Assembly (NCBI GenBank): GCA_020636355.1
Contig: JACJYB010000009.1
Coordinates: 110,999-174,998 of the forward strand
Length of the DNA: 64,000 nt
Direction: 5' to 3'
Source: Lewinellaceae bacterium
GTDB lineage: Bacteria > Bacteroidota > Bacteroidia > Chitinophagales > Saprospiraceae
The notes below the pieces were generated by a model, which ran no database searches, was not told where the DNA came from, and saw only the letters and a list, made by a program, of their open reading frames with translations. The position numbers and the translations under genes are program-made. Positions 17,958 through 27,743 of the stretch are shown one piece after another (the stretch's first letter is position 1; each line of letters begins with the position of its first letter).

Positions 17958-20228
17958 TCACAAAATCTGCAGTTTCGCAAACTTCAGCATGATCCTGCGT
18001 TCCGGGTTATCAACCTGAGGGAAAACGATGGTTGCTACGCGTTTATCCCGTTCGCCATCGACCCGCTGGACTTCTCCTTCACCAAACTTTAAATGGAGAA
18101 CCTTCATACCCGCTTGAATCTCATTCGGATCGGCTGCTTTAAACGATGCCGGGTCTATTTTTGGTGTAAATGCCGGCTTGGGTGGTTTCGGAAGGAGTCC
18201 ACCGAGCACTTTGGGTTCCGGAAATCCCTGTTGCTGCCCGCGCCCGGTGGTCCCGGCGTCCAGGACTTCTTCATCCAGCTCGTCCAGGAAGCGGCTGGGA
18301 TCATTAAAACGCATTTGTCCAAACTGGTAGCGGCTATTGGCGAATGACAGGGTGAGCATCTCTTTGGCACGGGTCACGGCCACATAAAAAAGGCGCCGCT
18401 CTTCTTCAATTTGCTCGGGTGAAGAAAGTGACATAAACGAGGGGAATAAATTCTCTTCCAGGCCTACCACAAAAACAGCGCGAAATTCAAGTCCTTTGGC
18501 GGCATGGACCGACATCAGCGATACGTATTCGGTCTGCTTGGTATCCTCATCCATATCGGTCAGCAGGGAAATCTGCTGGAGGTATGCGGCCAGCGACTTA
18601 TCCTGTACATCCTGACCTTCGATGACCTCGTCGTTTTCCACAAATTCCTGCACGCCGTCCAGCAGGGCATTCACGTTTTCCAGCCGTGCCAGGCCTTCGA
18701 TGGAGTTTTCGGCTTTCAGATGGCCCATTATTCCTGACGTCTTGGACAAATGCGCCGTTACTTCATAAGCATTATGAGAGGCGGTCATCCGGTTAGCTTC
18801 CAGGACGATCCGCGCAAAATCCTTTAGTGCAGTTGCGGTCCGGGCACCCAGCTCGATGCGCTGCATGGCCTCCCAATAAGATATTTCCTGCGTATTAGCC
18901 AGATTGGCGATGGCATCAAAAGAAGACTGGCCTATACCGCGCTTGGGATAATTGATGACCCGCCGGAAGGCTTCGTCATCATTGGGATTGATGGCCAGTC
19001 GCAGGTAGGCGATCATGTCCTTGACCTCTTTTCGCTGGTAAAAACTCAATCCGCCGAAGATCCGGTAAGGAATGTTATAACGCCGCAGATACTCTTCAAA
19101 TACACGGCTTTGCGCATTTGTCCGGTACAGGATCGCAATCTCGTGACTGGGCAGGTTGTGCCGGTTTTTGTATTCGACAATGGTGTCGGCAACCCGCCTG
19201 CCTTCTTCCGTGTCGGACATCGCCTTGATCACCTGGATTTTCTGGCCGCCATCGTGCTCGGTCCACAAATCCTTGGTAATCTGTTTTTTATTGTGGGTGA
19301 TGATCTTATTGGCGGCTTTGACAATGAATTGTGTGGAGCGGTAATTCTGTTCCAGTTTGTACACCGACAGTTCCGGGTAGTCTTCCTGGTAATCGAAGAT
19401 GTTCTGAAGGGTTGCGCCACGAAAAGCGTAGATGCTTTGCGCATCATCGCCTACAACGCAGATATTGCGTGAACTGCCTTCGTAATCGGTCAGTAATTTC
19501 AGGATGGAGTATTGCAGATAGTTCGTGTCCTGGAACTCATCCACCAGAATATACTGAAATTGCTGCTGGTATTTTTGGCGGACATTATCCTTGTTCAGGT
19601 AAAGCAATTTAAACAGCTGGTAGAGCAGGTCATCAAAATCCATGGCGCCGGCCCGGTGGCATCGGGCGACGTATTTCTCATAAATTTTATGCAGCATGGG
19701 CATGCGGTTCTGCCGGTCCTGCTCCATCAATTCGGGGGACTTGGCATAAACGATGGGCGAAATGACGTTGGATTTTGCGCTGGAGATCCGTGTCCGCACA
19801 GCGCCGACATTATAAGCATTGCGATCCAGTTCCATTTCTTTGATGATCGATGCGATCAGGCTCTTGGTATCGTCGGTGTCGTAGATGGTAAAATTGGAAG
19901 AGTACCCTATTTTCTCTGCTTCCACACGCAAGATGCGGGCAAAAATGGAGTGAAAAGTCCCCGCCCAGATGTATTGAGCCTTGCGACCTACAACCCCCTC
20001 GATCCTTTCTTTCATCTCCTTAGCTGCCTTATTGGTGAAAGTCAACGAAAGAATCTGCCAGGGAGGGATGCCGCTATCGATCAGGTAGGCAATGCGGTAG
20101 GTGAGTACACGGGTTTTTCCACTTCCGGGGCCGGCAATCACCATCACCGGGCCATCGATGTGGGTGACGGCCTGACGTTGTACCTCATTCAATTCATTCA
20201 GGTAGTCCAATCTTCTGCTTTCGGTCAT
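17958..20228 (-). CDS. UvrD/PcrA-type superfamily 1 DNA helicase
   Basis: 756 aa, full length for PcrA/UvrD. Motifs in order: Q motif region NEVQRQAVTH, Walker A AGPGSGKT at 32-39, motif Ia LTFTNKAAKEM, Walker B LVDEFQDTN, motif III GDDAQSIYAFRGA, motif IV LEQNYRST, motif V SVHAAKGLEF and motif VI FYVAVTRAKEML. The C-terminal region (about 700-756) is a Tudor-like segment (KVLHLKFGEGEV) that in PcrA contacts RNA polymerase. It translocates 3'-5' on DNA in repair and conflict resolution. The ATG at 20228 is preceded by a TATCTTTG box only five bases upstream. Confidence 0.95.
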   Translation of the reverse strand: MTESRRLDYLNELNEVQRQAVTHIDGPVMVIAGPGSGKTRVLTYRIAYLIDSGIPPWQILSLTFTNKAAKEMKERIEGVVGRKAQYIWAGTFHSIFARILRVEAEKIGYSSNFTIYDTDDTKSLIASIIKEMELDRNAYNVGAVRTRISSAKSNVISPIVYAKSPELMEQDRQNRMPMLHKIYEKYVARCHRAGAMDFDDLLYQLFKLLYLNKDNVRQKYQQQFQYILVDEFQDTNYLQYSILKLLTDYEGSSRNICVVGDDAQSIYAFRGATLQNIFDYQEDYPELSVYKLEQNYRSTQFIVKAANKIITHNKKQITKDLWTEHDGGQKIQVIKAMSDTEEGRRVADTIVEYKNRHNLPSHEIAILYRTNAQSRVFEEYLRRYNIPYRIFGGLSFYQRKEVKDMIAYLRLAINPNDDEAFRRVINYPKRGIGQSSFDAIANLANTQEISYWEAMQRIELGARTATALKDFARIVLEANRMTASHNAYEVTAHLSKTSGIMGHLKAENSIEGLARLENVNALLDGVQEFVENDEVIEGQDVQDKSLAAYLQQISLLTDMDEDTKQTEYVSLMSVHAAKGLEFRAVFVVGLEENLFPSFMSLSSPEQIEEERRLFYVAVTRAKEMLTLSFANSRYQFGQMRFNDPSRFLDELDEEVLDAGTTGRGQQQGFPEPKVLGGLLPKPPKPAFTPKIDPASFKAADPNEIQAGMKVLHLKFGEGEVQRVDGERDKRVATIVFPQVDNPERRIMLKFAKLQIL

Positions 20229-20233
20229 GGGTG

Positions 20234-20241
20234 CAAAGATA
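20234..20241 (-). promoter_or_regulatory. Bacteroidota -7 box (TATCTTTG) for the uvrD-like gene
   Basis: On the minus strand TATCTTTG matches the Bacteroidota -7 consensus TAnnTTTG and sits five bases before the ATG, which would make the transcript start at or next to the start codon. A -33 element is not clear. Confidence 0.5.
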
Positions 20242-20277
20242 AAGAAGATGCATATATGTAAGGGGAGGGTGGGGAAA

Positions 20278-20543
20278 TGTTGAATGTTGAATGTTGAATG
20301 TTGAGCCCACTCCGGAAAGTCAATTTCAATAAACCTAATGTCATTTCGACTGTAGGCGAAGAATGAGACGAAACGGAGAAATCTAAATAATTTTGATTTT
20401 TAGATATTTATATATTTCATATTTTCAAATAGATCTCTCCGCTCGACGTTTTAAGGCGTCTCGGTCGACCTGCCCGTCCGTTCAGGCGGGGATGACATCA
20501 GGTTTTTCGCTTTTCCGGAGTGCACTCAATGGTGAATGGTGAA
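20278..20543. repeat. intergenic repeat element with heptamer ends and inverted termini, copy 1
   Basis: This is the main content of the 434-bp gap between the helicase and cupin genes. It opens with tandem TGTTGAA heptamers, then TTGAGCCCACTCCGGAAA; the far end carries TTTTCCGGAGTGCACTCAA, an imperfect inverted copy. Inside are GC-rich stretches (GTCATTTCGACTGTAGGCGA and TCTCCGCTCGACG). A related element at 39.6-39.9 kb has the same ends and a shared segment near CAAAAAAGCAATxGTCACCCCGA, which in this copy lies just outside the inverted ends at about 20618-20640. No ORF is evident. Confidence 0.65.
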
Positions 20544-20662
20544 TAGGGGTTGGGGAAATCAAGGGCGACGGTCAGCACGAGCGCGGAGAGGCATCGACCA
20601 CGTTTAGCCTGTCAAAAAAGCAATGGTCACCCCGATCTGAGTCGGGGAGGGAAATCAGTTGA

Positions 20663-21025
20663 TCATTCCGGTGCCATTGCGGTATAAGACTCCGGGTGGA
20701 ATCGTGGCGTGCAAATGCAAAGAAAACGCAGATCGGAAATGCCGGTATTCGTGATCTGCTGCGCCTGGCCGGCTGGAATCAGGACGACATCACCGGCCGC
20801 CACCAGGTGTTCCATTCCATTGATGTTAACCCGGCCCAGACCTTCCAGAATGTAGTAAGCTTCGACTACATCAAGACCATGCAACTCGGTAGTCACGCCG
20901 GGTTCAACGCGAGCTTGGGCAATGGAAAGGTTATCCCGTTCAGGCGTATTCATAATTTCAAGGATGTGGCATTGTTCGCGGGTGAAAAATTCGCCCCGGT
21001 CATCCGCTCTAAAAAGTACAGACAT
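20663..21025 (-). CDS. cupin domain-containing protein
   Basis: 120 aa single-domain cupin. Motif 1 is visible as PGVTTELHGLDVVEAYYILEG (about residues 43-63, with His and Glu metal ligands partly conserved) and motif 2 as GDVVLIPAGQAQQITN at 77-92. Small cupins bind metals or small ligands and have varied roles; no substrate can be read from the sequence. Stand-alone gene, minus strand, 110 bp upstream of no partner in the same operon. Confidence 0.82.
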   Translation of the reverse strand: MSVLFRADDRGEFFTREQCHILEIMNTPERDNLSIAQARVEPGVTTELHGLDVVEAYYILEGLGRVNINGMEHLVAAGDVVLIPAGQAQQITNTGISDLRFLCICTPRFHPESYTAMAPE

Positions 21026-21135
21026 ATGGATTTAATTTAAGTTATGGGTTGCCAGGACCGACCGCTCCCATTCGGCGAGCAGTTGATGGCGAAGACCATC
21101 CCGGAATGCGATTATAGGTAGATCTTGCCGCAACC

Positions 21136-21816
21136 TCATCCTATCCGTATTCGGTTGATCCGGTCCCCAACAACAAAAGACTTCATTTGCGCTTCCAATT
21201 CCCCGAATTGATCCGGGGCAACCGATTTTGCAATTTGACCGTCCTGAAGCAGGTAAATGAAGTCACAACTTTCCTGAAGGGTAGCAAAAATGTGGGAAGA
21301 GATCAGTACCGTTTTTTTCAACGACTGCAATTTCCGGATTAACTCAAGGATGATCATATTGCTGTGGATATCGACCCCGTTGAATGGTTCATCCAGGATA
21401 AACAGATCATTTTGCTGTAGGAGAATGCCCATCAGGGCCAGCTTTTTCTTCATTCCGGTAGAATAGGTGTCTGCGTATTGATCAAGTGGCAGGTCAAAGA
21501 TATTCTGTTCTTCAAAAGCTTCCTCACGGATGCCACGGGCGATGCATACTAATTTCAGAAATTCCCACCCGGTGATCCGGGAAAGGTATTCGGGATTGGT
21601 CGGTAAAAATCCAGTATGATCTTTTAGCACCGGATAAGGGCTTTGAATGGTTCCGGCATACGACTCCAGGCCGGCAATGCAGCGGAACAAAGTAGTTTTG
21701 CCAGATCCGTTTTCGCCTACGATACCATAAATTCTGCCTGGTTCAAAGGTGAGATTGATCCGCTTCAATACCTGATGATTTCCAAAGGATTTACTGAGTT
21801 CCAGAACGCTGATCAT
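21136..21816 (-). CDS. ABC transporter ATP-binding protein
   Basis: 226 aa from the ATG at 21816; a longer frame reaching 22065 overlaps the permease gene and is not the start. Walker A GENGSGKT is at 34-41, the signature region YSTGMKKKLALM is a variant of LSGGQ, Walker B is LFILDEPFNGVD, and the switch His is in SSHIF. The subunit energises the membrane protein encoded just upstream, whose TGA overlaps this ATG (ATGA). The substrate is unknown; this two-gene layout resembles small antibiotic-, bacteriocin- or lipid-type exporters. Confidence 0.9.
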   Translation of the reverse strand: MISVLELSKSFGNHQVLKRINLTFEPGRIYGIVGENGSGKTTLFRCIAGLESYAGTIQSPYPVLKDHTGFLPTNPEYLSRITGWEFLKLVCIARGIREEAFEEQNIFDLPLDQYADTYSTGMKKKLALMGILLQQNDLFILDEPFNGVDIHSNMIILELIRKLQSLKKTVLISSHIFATLQESCDFIYLLQDGQIAKSVAPDQFGELEAQMKSFVVGDRINRIRIG

Positions 21817-22730
21817 GATAAATAGGGAGTTATTTGTCGAATTGCCTGACGATAAAATACCGGAACCATAAACAGTAACATGGGCGGAAACCATAAGCTC
21901 AGGCCAACCAATAGTCCCTGTGGTATGCTCATCTCGTGTGGATATGCAGAATATTTCGCCAGGATCAAGAATGCCAGGAAGACGAATCCCAGGGCTAGTA
22001 TTCCGGAGCTGACCCAGATTGAATCCGTAAACGCGATGCAAATCGCCATCCAAACCGGCAGGCATAGGATGCTCAGTCCAATCCAGGCAGTACGGATCTT
22101 ATGCTTTAAAAAGGCTTTTGGCGTCAAGGCATGGATCCAGACATAATAGACCTTCTCAGGGTAGGCATAAAAAGACATTACGGTAAGGGCAATCAGGATC
22201 ATGGCGGAGAGGGACAATCCGTAATTATGGACTTGTATCCCTTTAACCAATAAAAAAATGATGATAACAGGCATCCACCAGGCTTTCCGGATTCCTGCCG
22301 GTAACTCAAATGGAAACCGTTTGAACGGGGTGGGGATGATAAATCCTATCCGGTCAGGTGATCGCATAAATACCAGTACCGGTGCACTTATGATAAAAAA
22401 TGCTGCAAAATAGATATGGCGCTGACCAAGTAGGAACAATGCGAATGGAAGTGCAGCAAGTCCATTTTCCAGGAGCCTTATCCTCTGCAAGGTAGCCGCT
22501 GGAAATATCCACCTCAATTGTTCCACCCGGTGCTTATTGCCAAGCTGTGAGATGACAAGCAATCCAATAGCCATGAATATCCAGGCAGCCCAATCGACCC
22601 GGTAGAACAGATAATAAGAACCGGCAAGAAATCCCGCCAGGATCAACAATATGCCGATAGCAGGATGTACCCCTGAAGCGACCAGCAGACGTTTGAACCG
22701 GACAAACTGCAATTGAAAGTAATATTCCAT
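21813..22730 (-). CDS. multi-pass membrane protein, ABC transporter permease partner
   Basis: 305 aa, about eight hydrophobic segments, including paired helices at 25-60 and several from 90 to 290. No family is recognised from sequence, but the four-base overlap with the ATP-binding protein gene and the lack of any other permease nearby make it the membrane partner. The N-terminus is short and cytosolic (MEYYFQLQFVRFKRLLVASG). Confidence 0.75.
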   Translation of the reverse strand: MEYYFQLQFVRFKRLLVASGVHPAIGILLILAGFLAGSYYLFYRVDWAAWIFMAIGLLVISQLGNKHRVEQLRWIFPAATLQRIRLLENGLAALPFALFLLGQRHIYFAAFFIISAPVLVFMRSPDRIGFIIPTPFKRFPFELPAGIRKAWWMPVIIIFLLVKGIQVHNYGLSLSAMILIALTVMSFYAYPEKVYYVWIHALTPKAFLKHKIRTAWIGLSILCLPVWMAICIAFTDSIWVSSGILALGFVFLAFLILAKYSAYPHEMSIPQGLLVGLSLWFPPMLLFMVPVFYRQAIRQITPYLS

Positions 22731-22981
22731 AAAAGCCAGTAAGCGAACGCACGGGTAAATATAACTGCTTCCCGGGCATCCTGATCGCCAGTACCTTGGG
22801 AATTGCCGGGTGCTTCTGATGATTTGCAGTTTTATCCGGGGAGATGGGAAATCAAGAAAAGGATGGAATCAAATCCAATTGGAGTCAATAAGAAAGAAAA
22901 TGAGTGGTAATATCCACCAGTTAACTAAAGTCAATGCCCTACCTTTAAGCATCCCCGGAATTTTCACCAAAACAATTAAAA

Positions 22982-23650
22982 ATGACGGACTTACCGCCAA
23001 AGACATTAAAAACTTATGCTTCCATAGCGGGTATTTCATTACTGATCATGACGGTCGCAGCCATCTTTGCCGTGGGATGGTTATCAAAAGCAGAGACCGA
23101 AATTCCGAATGATACGGTAAGCTGGTCACTGCGTGGAAGCATTGGCGCCTGGTTACTGATACTGATCACGGATGTGCTGGTGGCCTGGGCCCTGTATGTC
23201 CTGCTGCGACCGGTAGATCGTTTCTGGTCACTGCTGTCGGGGTGGCTGCGAATGCTCTATGCAGGCATTCTCGGCATGGCCATTGTCTTTTTGTTGCTAG
23301 CAAAACAGTCCGGCCTCGAATCGACGGAAACGGCGTTAACACATATTGGTACTTTCCGGGATGTCTGGTCCTTTGGTTTGATCCTTTTTGGCTTCCATTT
23401 ACTGATTCTGGGACCATTGTGTGTTAAATCGGAATATGTTCCCAAATGGATCGGTTATTTGATAACACTTGCCGGTGTGGGATATGTGATCATACACCTG
23501 GGGAATACACTCGTGCCTGATTTTTCCGGGATCAGAAAGATCCTGGAAATGATTTTCATGTTGCCCATGATCGTGGGTGAGGTAGGATTGGCAATATGGT
23601 TATTGGTACGCAGAAACCGGCTTCCTGAACTGGTATTAGTCGGACAATAA
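22982..23650 (+). CDS. DUF4386 domain-containing membrane protein
   Basis: 222 aa with about six transmembrane segments. Matches DUF4386: N-terminal YASIAGISLLIMTVAAIFAV, LRPVDRFWSLLSGWLRMLYAGI in the middle, and FGFHLLILGPLCVKSEYVPKWIGYL. Members are integral membrane proteins of unknown function. Single gene on the plus strand, divergent from the ABC pair. Confidence 0.88.
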   Translation: MTDLPPKTLKTYASIAGISLLIMTVAAIFAVGWLSKAETEIPNDTVSWSLRGSIGAWLLILITDVLVAWALYVLLRPVDRFWSLLSGWLRMLYAGILGMAIVFLLLAKQSGLESTETALTHIGTFRDVWSFGLILFGFHLLILGPLCVKSEYVPKWIGYLITLAGVGYVIIHLGNTLVPDFSGIRKILEMIFMLPMIVGEVGLAIWLLVRRNRLPELVLVGQ

Positions 23651-23751
23651 TTTGATGGGTAGATGGATTTGCAAGTCATTCCAACATATTACCAAATCCG
23701 GAAAACCTGAGGTGAGGTGTCTGATTGATGGCTCCCTCACCCCGGTTGGCA

Positions 23752-24698
23752 TCATCGTTTTGCCCAGTATAAATTTCCTTGATTGTTATTGGGTGACAGG
23801 ACCTGGTGCAATACGTCCACAAGGTCAAGCGGATTGCCATTGGAAGCTATCTCTACCGGCCGTGTGCTGGTAAAAAACAAATAATTGCCATTTGACGCTA
23901 CATAGGGACAATAGTCCAGTTGTGCTGAGTTAAAGTTTAACCGTCCGGCAGGTTGCCACGTACCATTGGCACCTTTCCGGCTGATGTACAGATCACCGCC
24001 TCCGATGGCATCAGATCTTCCATCGCTGGAAAAGTAGATGAATTGCTCATCCGGATCAATGAAAGCATTGTATTCTCCCCGGATGGAATTGATGGCCACC
24101 GGCAGGGATTCCGGGGTATTATACTGGCCATTTACGAAAGAAGACATCCAGATATCCTCACCACCCTTGCCTCCGCCACGCTCCGACGTAAAGTAAAGGT
24201 TACCATTTTTGGCAATCGATGGGTAAAATTCATTGCCGGGCGAATTGATCCCTCCTCCAACAAGTTTTGGTTCACCCCAGCTTCCTCCCTGCGGACGATC
24301 TACAAACCAGATGTCAAAATCTTTGGCAGTCCCGGTCAGACTGCGGTTGGAGGCGAAGAACAGCGTGTTTCCATCGGCGGATAAAGCCGGTTCCAGATCA
24401 GCCTGTCCGCTGGAGAAAGGCACCGGTTTGATCAGCGACCAGTACCCATTTGTGTAGCGGGTGTAGACGATGATGGACCTTGTTGCAGTATACTGCAGGG
24501 TAAAATATAGTTCTGTGCCGTCCGGTGAGATGGCAAAATCCCGTTCGTTGTATGGCGCGTCGAGATTAGATACGGAGCGAACAACCGGGGAGCAAGTGAG
24601 TTCGGTGTTTCCTGATTATAGAAGGCCCATTGCCCGTTCACATCGAAACTGCAGAGGGAAAGCAGCAACAGGAGAAATGGTTTTAGATTCAATCGCAT
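23752..24698 (-). CDS. secreted PD40 (TolB-like beta-propeller) protein, frame broken once near the N-terminus
   Basis: A signal peptide (MRLNLKPFLLLLLSLCSFDVNGQ) starts at 24698, but its frame ends at 24432. The neighbouring minus frame continues NERDFAISPDGTELYFT, LEPALSADGNTLFFASN and further PD40 blades to the stop at 23752, which is the usual architecture of these ~310 aa exported proteins. One missing base in the TTT run at 24608-24610 (AAA on the coding strand) would join the two parts as QENTELTCSPVV. PD40 repeats form a propeller; the function of stand-alone versions is unknown. The exact break point is less certain than in neighbouring genes. Confidence 0.75.
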
Positions 24699-24742
24699 GG
24701 TTCAGGATTTGGTAAATGAAAGGGTAGCGACCAGTTCAGTTG

Positions 24743-25188
24743 TCAGTAGTTTGGCTTCATCCAGTTCTTTCCCTGGCGTAAAAACTCCAGATTAAGCGCG
24801 GTCAATGACAGCTTTCCAGCCTCAGACAGCTTGGCCTGGTTACCCGGGATACGAAGCGCTTCCAGGACCAGCTGTTGGTCATCCAGCTGGAGTATTGCAT
24901 AGCTTAACGTATTACCCTGAGCATCGGTGGTGGTTAAAAGTTGGAAATCCTCACTGAGGTGGTAGGTTCCCTGCTGCCGGCTATTCGATGCACCATATTC
25001 GTAATAGCCATCTTCCAGTCGCATCGTCTGGTTCCTGACGGGCAGTTCAGCCATATCTTGCCCGGCAATAATGGTCATCGTCGACAGCTGCCAGATGCCC
25101 TGGACGAGGCTGGCAGGTGATTGGCTATCCTTTTGCATTGAACGGAAAGCAGGACAGAAAGTACAAACCACAAAACCGGTATTTTCAT
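24743..25188 (-). CDS. small lipoprotein, frame broken once just after the lipobox
   Basis: Starts with the ATG at 25188, which gives a lipoprotein signal MKIPVLWFVLSVLLSVQC. The frame then breaks. Restoring one base in the TTTT run at 25131-25134 joins it as VQCKKDSQSPASL to the frame that runs to the stop at 24743 (about 148 aa in total). The mature part (QGIWQLSTMTI; QQGTYHLSEDFQLLTTTD) resembles small lipocalin-like Bacteroidota lipoproteins. The stop is 44 bp before the PD40 gene start, so the two are probably co-transcribed. Confidence 0.65.
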
Positions 25189-25316
25189 TCTGGTAAATTG
25201 TGGTGTATAGCTAGGGATTCCTTTTGACAGGCAGATTAAAAGTGTACCAAATTGAAAGGAAAGGGTACCAATACATCAATTACAGCCTGAATTTTCAGAC
25301 TAACCGGGAGGTCTGG

Positions 25317-26017
25317 TCAGTGAGGGAAGTGGTTCAGGAATTCATTCTTGTAAGTGGCACCAATGGGGATCACTTTGTCGTTGCTCAGTGTGACGAATTT
25401 GTGGTTATACGATTTAATGTGATCCTTAGAAATAATAAATGATTTATGGATCCGGATCAGTTGAGCAGGCAGGCCGGGCTCAAAATTTCCAATATTCAAT
25501 TTGGTGACAACTGTTTGGTCCGTGGTGACAATTCTAATGTATTGTCGCAGGCTTTCCACGTAAATTATATCGTGAAAATTGATCCGTGTCATCGTCCGGT
25601 TGGTTGGTACAAAATGTGATCTGGCGAGGTGATTTCCTGGTTTAATCCGGTGGCCTCGGCAGATCTTGGTTTTAATTTATTGATGGCCTTCATAAAACGC
25701 ACCAGCTCAATGGGCTTCAATAAATAATCCACAACGTTTAATTCAAATCCTTCCAGGGCATATTGGTGATAGGCCGAGGTCACGATGATCTGTGGCGGAT
25801 CTGGCAATGTTTTGAGGAAATCGAAACCTTTTATTTTAGGCAAATGCAAATCAAGGAAGATGACGTCAATGGATTCATTTTGTAAATAGTCTGCGGCAAT
25901 GAATGCATTTTCACAGACAGCGACCAGATGCAAATAATTTATTTGTGCCAGGTATTCTGTAAGCAACTCGGCAGCCAGTGGTTCATCTTCAAGGATGAGA
26001 CAGTTTAGTTGATGCAT
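25317..26017 (-). CDS. LytTR-family response regulator, frame broken once in the linker
   Basis: Receiver domain from 26017 (acidic pocket ILEDEP at 9-12, phosphoacceptor Asp56 in FLDLHLP, Lys in LLKPIE) followed by a LytTR DNA-binding domain (TRINFHDIIYVES; IRIHKSFIIS; IPIGATYK). The two halves are in different frames and overlap at 25589-25592. Adding one base to the AAAA run at 25611-25614 gives DHIFVPTNRTMTRINFHD and one continuous 233 aa protein. Such regulators bind imperfect direct repeats. The start overlaps the histidine kinase stop by 29 bp, so the pair forms one two-component system. Confidence 0.88.
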
Positions 26018-27086
26018 AAGAGTTCAGATTTATGCGCAGGAATACAGAAAACTGCTGATCCTGGTCTTTAATATCCAATTGATAGTCCCGGTACAATAAA
26101 TGCAACCTTTTATTTAAATTCTCCAATCCGATTCCTGCTTGTTCTTTCGTTTCTTTTGATTCGTATGAATTGACCACCTGAGCTGTTAATTGGGCTCCCT
26201 CCAGTTTGATGTGGATATGGATAAATGCCTGATGCTGGCTTTCGCTGCTGCCGTGTTTAAAGGCATTTTCCAGGATAGGCAAGAGGAGCATGGGTGCTAT
26301 GGGTTGGGAGGAAGAGGCAGGTAATTCTATGATCAATTCCAGTTTGTTTTTCCGGTAACGAAGTTTCTCCAGTTCCAGGTAGTCATGAATAAATTTGAGC
26401 TCCTGATCAAAGGCAATTAATTCCTGGTTGGAGTCGTACAATAAAAATCGCAGTAATCCTGCTAATTTGTGGATGGCTGACGGAGCTTCCTGTTGATGAT
26501 TTTTTGCCAGCACATAAATATTATTCAAGGTGTTGAATAAAAAATGAGGGTTGATCTGACTTCTCAGAAAATGTAATTCGGCTTCCAGTTTTTGTTGCCT
26601 CACTATTTCCCGGTCACGTACCAGCACGGAGCGCAGTTCAAAAAAATTCATGAAATTAAACAACCCGAATACGACGATCATGTCGATGGCTGAGTTGGTC
26701 AGATAGGAAGGCCCCCAAAACGGTACATCCACCCGTTCATGAAGCGCCAGCGGATAAGCGATGTAATTACTCACCCAGCGCTGAGCCAATATGGAAACAA
26801 TTAACAACAGCACAATTTTAACCACCTGGATCCAGGTTCGCTGATTGTCCTGTGAATTCGAAAGGGCCTGGTTGATCAGGTGGACACTGGGATAGCACAA
26901 AACAAATTTGACAGGCAGCAGGCAGGCTTCAACAGTTACAGAAGCCCAGATTTTTTGCGTCAGGGTCAGTGATTCGCCACTTCTGAAATTGAATAAATAT
27001 TCGGCATAGGACTGCCATGCCAGGTAAAGCAACCAAAAAAAGAAATGTCGGAGGATACCGCGTTTTGCCACATTCAAAGTTACCAA
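25989..27086 (-). CDS. LytS/YehU-type sensor histidine kinase
   Basis: 365 aa. Four hydrophobic segments occupy the first ~150 residues, then a short coiled coil, then the His_kinase domain with the phosphorylated His181 in SQINPHFLFNTLNN and an ATP-binding lobe (LLLPILENAFKHGS; GIGLENLNKRL). It phosphorylates the LytTR regulator encoded directly downstream. The longest frame begins with a TTG at 27086; a GTG at 27071 is an alternative start. No ligand-binding domain is seen outside the membrane region. Target genes are not evident, but the adjacent lipoprotein and PD40 genes are candidates. Confidence 0.9.
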   Translation of the reverse strand: MVTLNVAKRGILRHFFFWLLYLAWQSYAEYLFNFRSGESLTLTQKIWASVTVEACLLPVKFVLCYPSVHLINQALSNSQDNQRTWIQVVKIVLLLIVSILAQRWVSNYIAYPLALHERVDVPFWGPSYLTNSAIDMIVVFGLFNFMNFFELRSVLVRDREIVRQQKLEAELHFLRSQINPHFLFNTLNNIYVLAKNHQQEAPSAIHKLAGLLRFLLYDSNQELIAFDQELKFIHDYLELEKLRYRKNKLELIIELPASSSQPIAPMLLLPILENAFKHGSSESQHQAFIHIHIKLEGAQLTAQVVNSYESKETKEQAGIGLENLNKRLHLLYRDYQLDIKDQDQQFSVFLRINLNSYASTKLSHP

Positions 27087-27281
27087 TAGCCGATAATTTA
27101 TCCTCCTCTGTTATGCAGGATTGCTACGGAGTTGATGAATCCTTGATGAAAGTGTACCAACGTAAGTGTTAGGGGTATGAAGTTGACCGGTTTAATCCTC
27201 GCAGGCATTGAGTTTGGACAGAATATCCTGTATCTTGGTTTGCAAGATTTCAGTTTACTATTATACCACCTACAGGTATCT

Positions 27282-27623
27282 ATGGCTGAGCAACCAAACG
27301 ATTCGGACTGGCAAACCTACCTGGCAAATGTCGGAAGATGGCGGGAACAGTATCTGGCTCAGCGAAACCGGGATTTGGCGGAGCTCTTGACGGACGAACA
27401 TTTGACAGCGACCGAGCAATTTCGGATTACCTTGAAAAAGATGGAAGAAGAAGCTGAAATCCTGAATCGGTGCCAGGAACAAAATTCCCGGTCAGCAATG
27501 ATGCAGTCATTAAAAAATCTGTGCATCAACGGGCTCATACCGGAGGAGGACTTTCAGCACTTCAGTATAACCGTTCAGGAGAAATTGTACCAATGGCTTG
27601 AGGAAGCCGACGCCGATTTATAA
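27282..27623 (+). CDS. hypothetical protein
   Basis: 113 aa from the ATG at 27282; the frame is open back to 27177 but the upstream residues look non-coding. Charged, helical and soluble, with a coiled-coil-like middle (ITLKKMEEEAEILNRCQEQ) and no signal peptide or membrane segment. No family recognised. It precedes the beta-barrel-like gene, with an AraC-type candidate operator in between. Confidence 0.5.
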   Translation: MAEQPNDSDWQTYLANVGRWREQYLAQRNRDLAELLTDEHLTATEQFRITLKKMEEEAEILNRCQEQNSRSAMMQSLKNLCINGLIPEEDFQHFSITVQEKLYQWLEEADADL

Positions 27624-27657
27624 GGATTCCAGCAAGTTTTACCCGCTGAACCAATGG

Positions 27658-27683
27658 TTTGAATTTCGTAAGCATCTGTGTGA
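27658..27683 (+). promoter_or_regulatory. candidate AraC-type operator, site 1
   Basis: TTTGAATTTCGTAAGCATCT, one of four similar sequences in the window (others at 32152, 33158 and 38475). It lies 61 bp before the ATG of the beta-barrel-like gene, in the locus that also contains an AraC gene remnant. Confidence 0.4.
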
Positions 27684-27743
27684 AAAGGGAAAGTCAGAAG
27701 CTTTGCAATCCATTAATTTTGTTGGAACGAAAGAACCATCAAG

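Noticed and set aside
19512..20261. 249 aa plus-strand ORF inside the helicase gene
   Set aside because: It lies opposite a gene with all helicase motifs and has no recognisable domain; antisense shadow.
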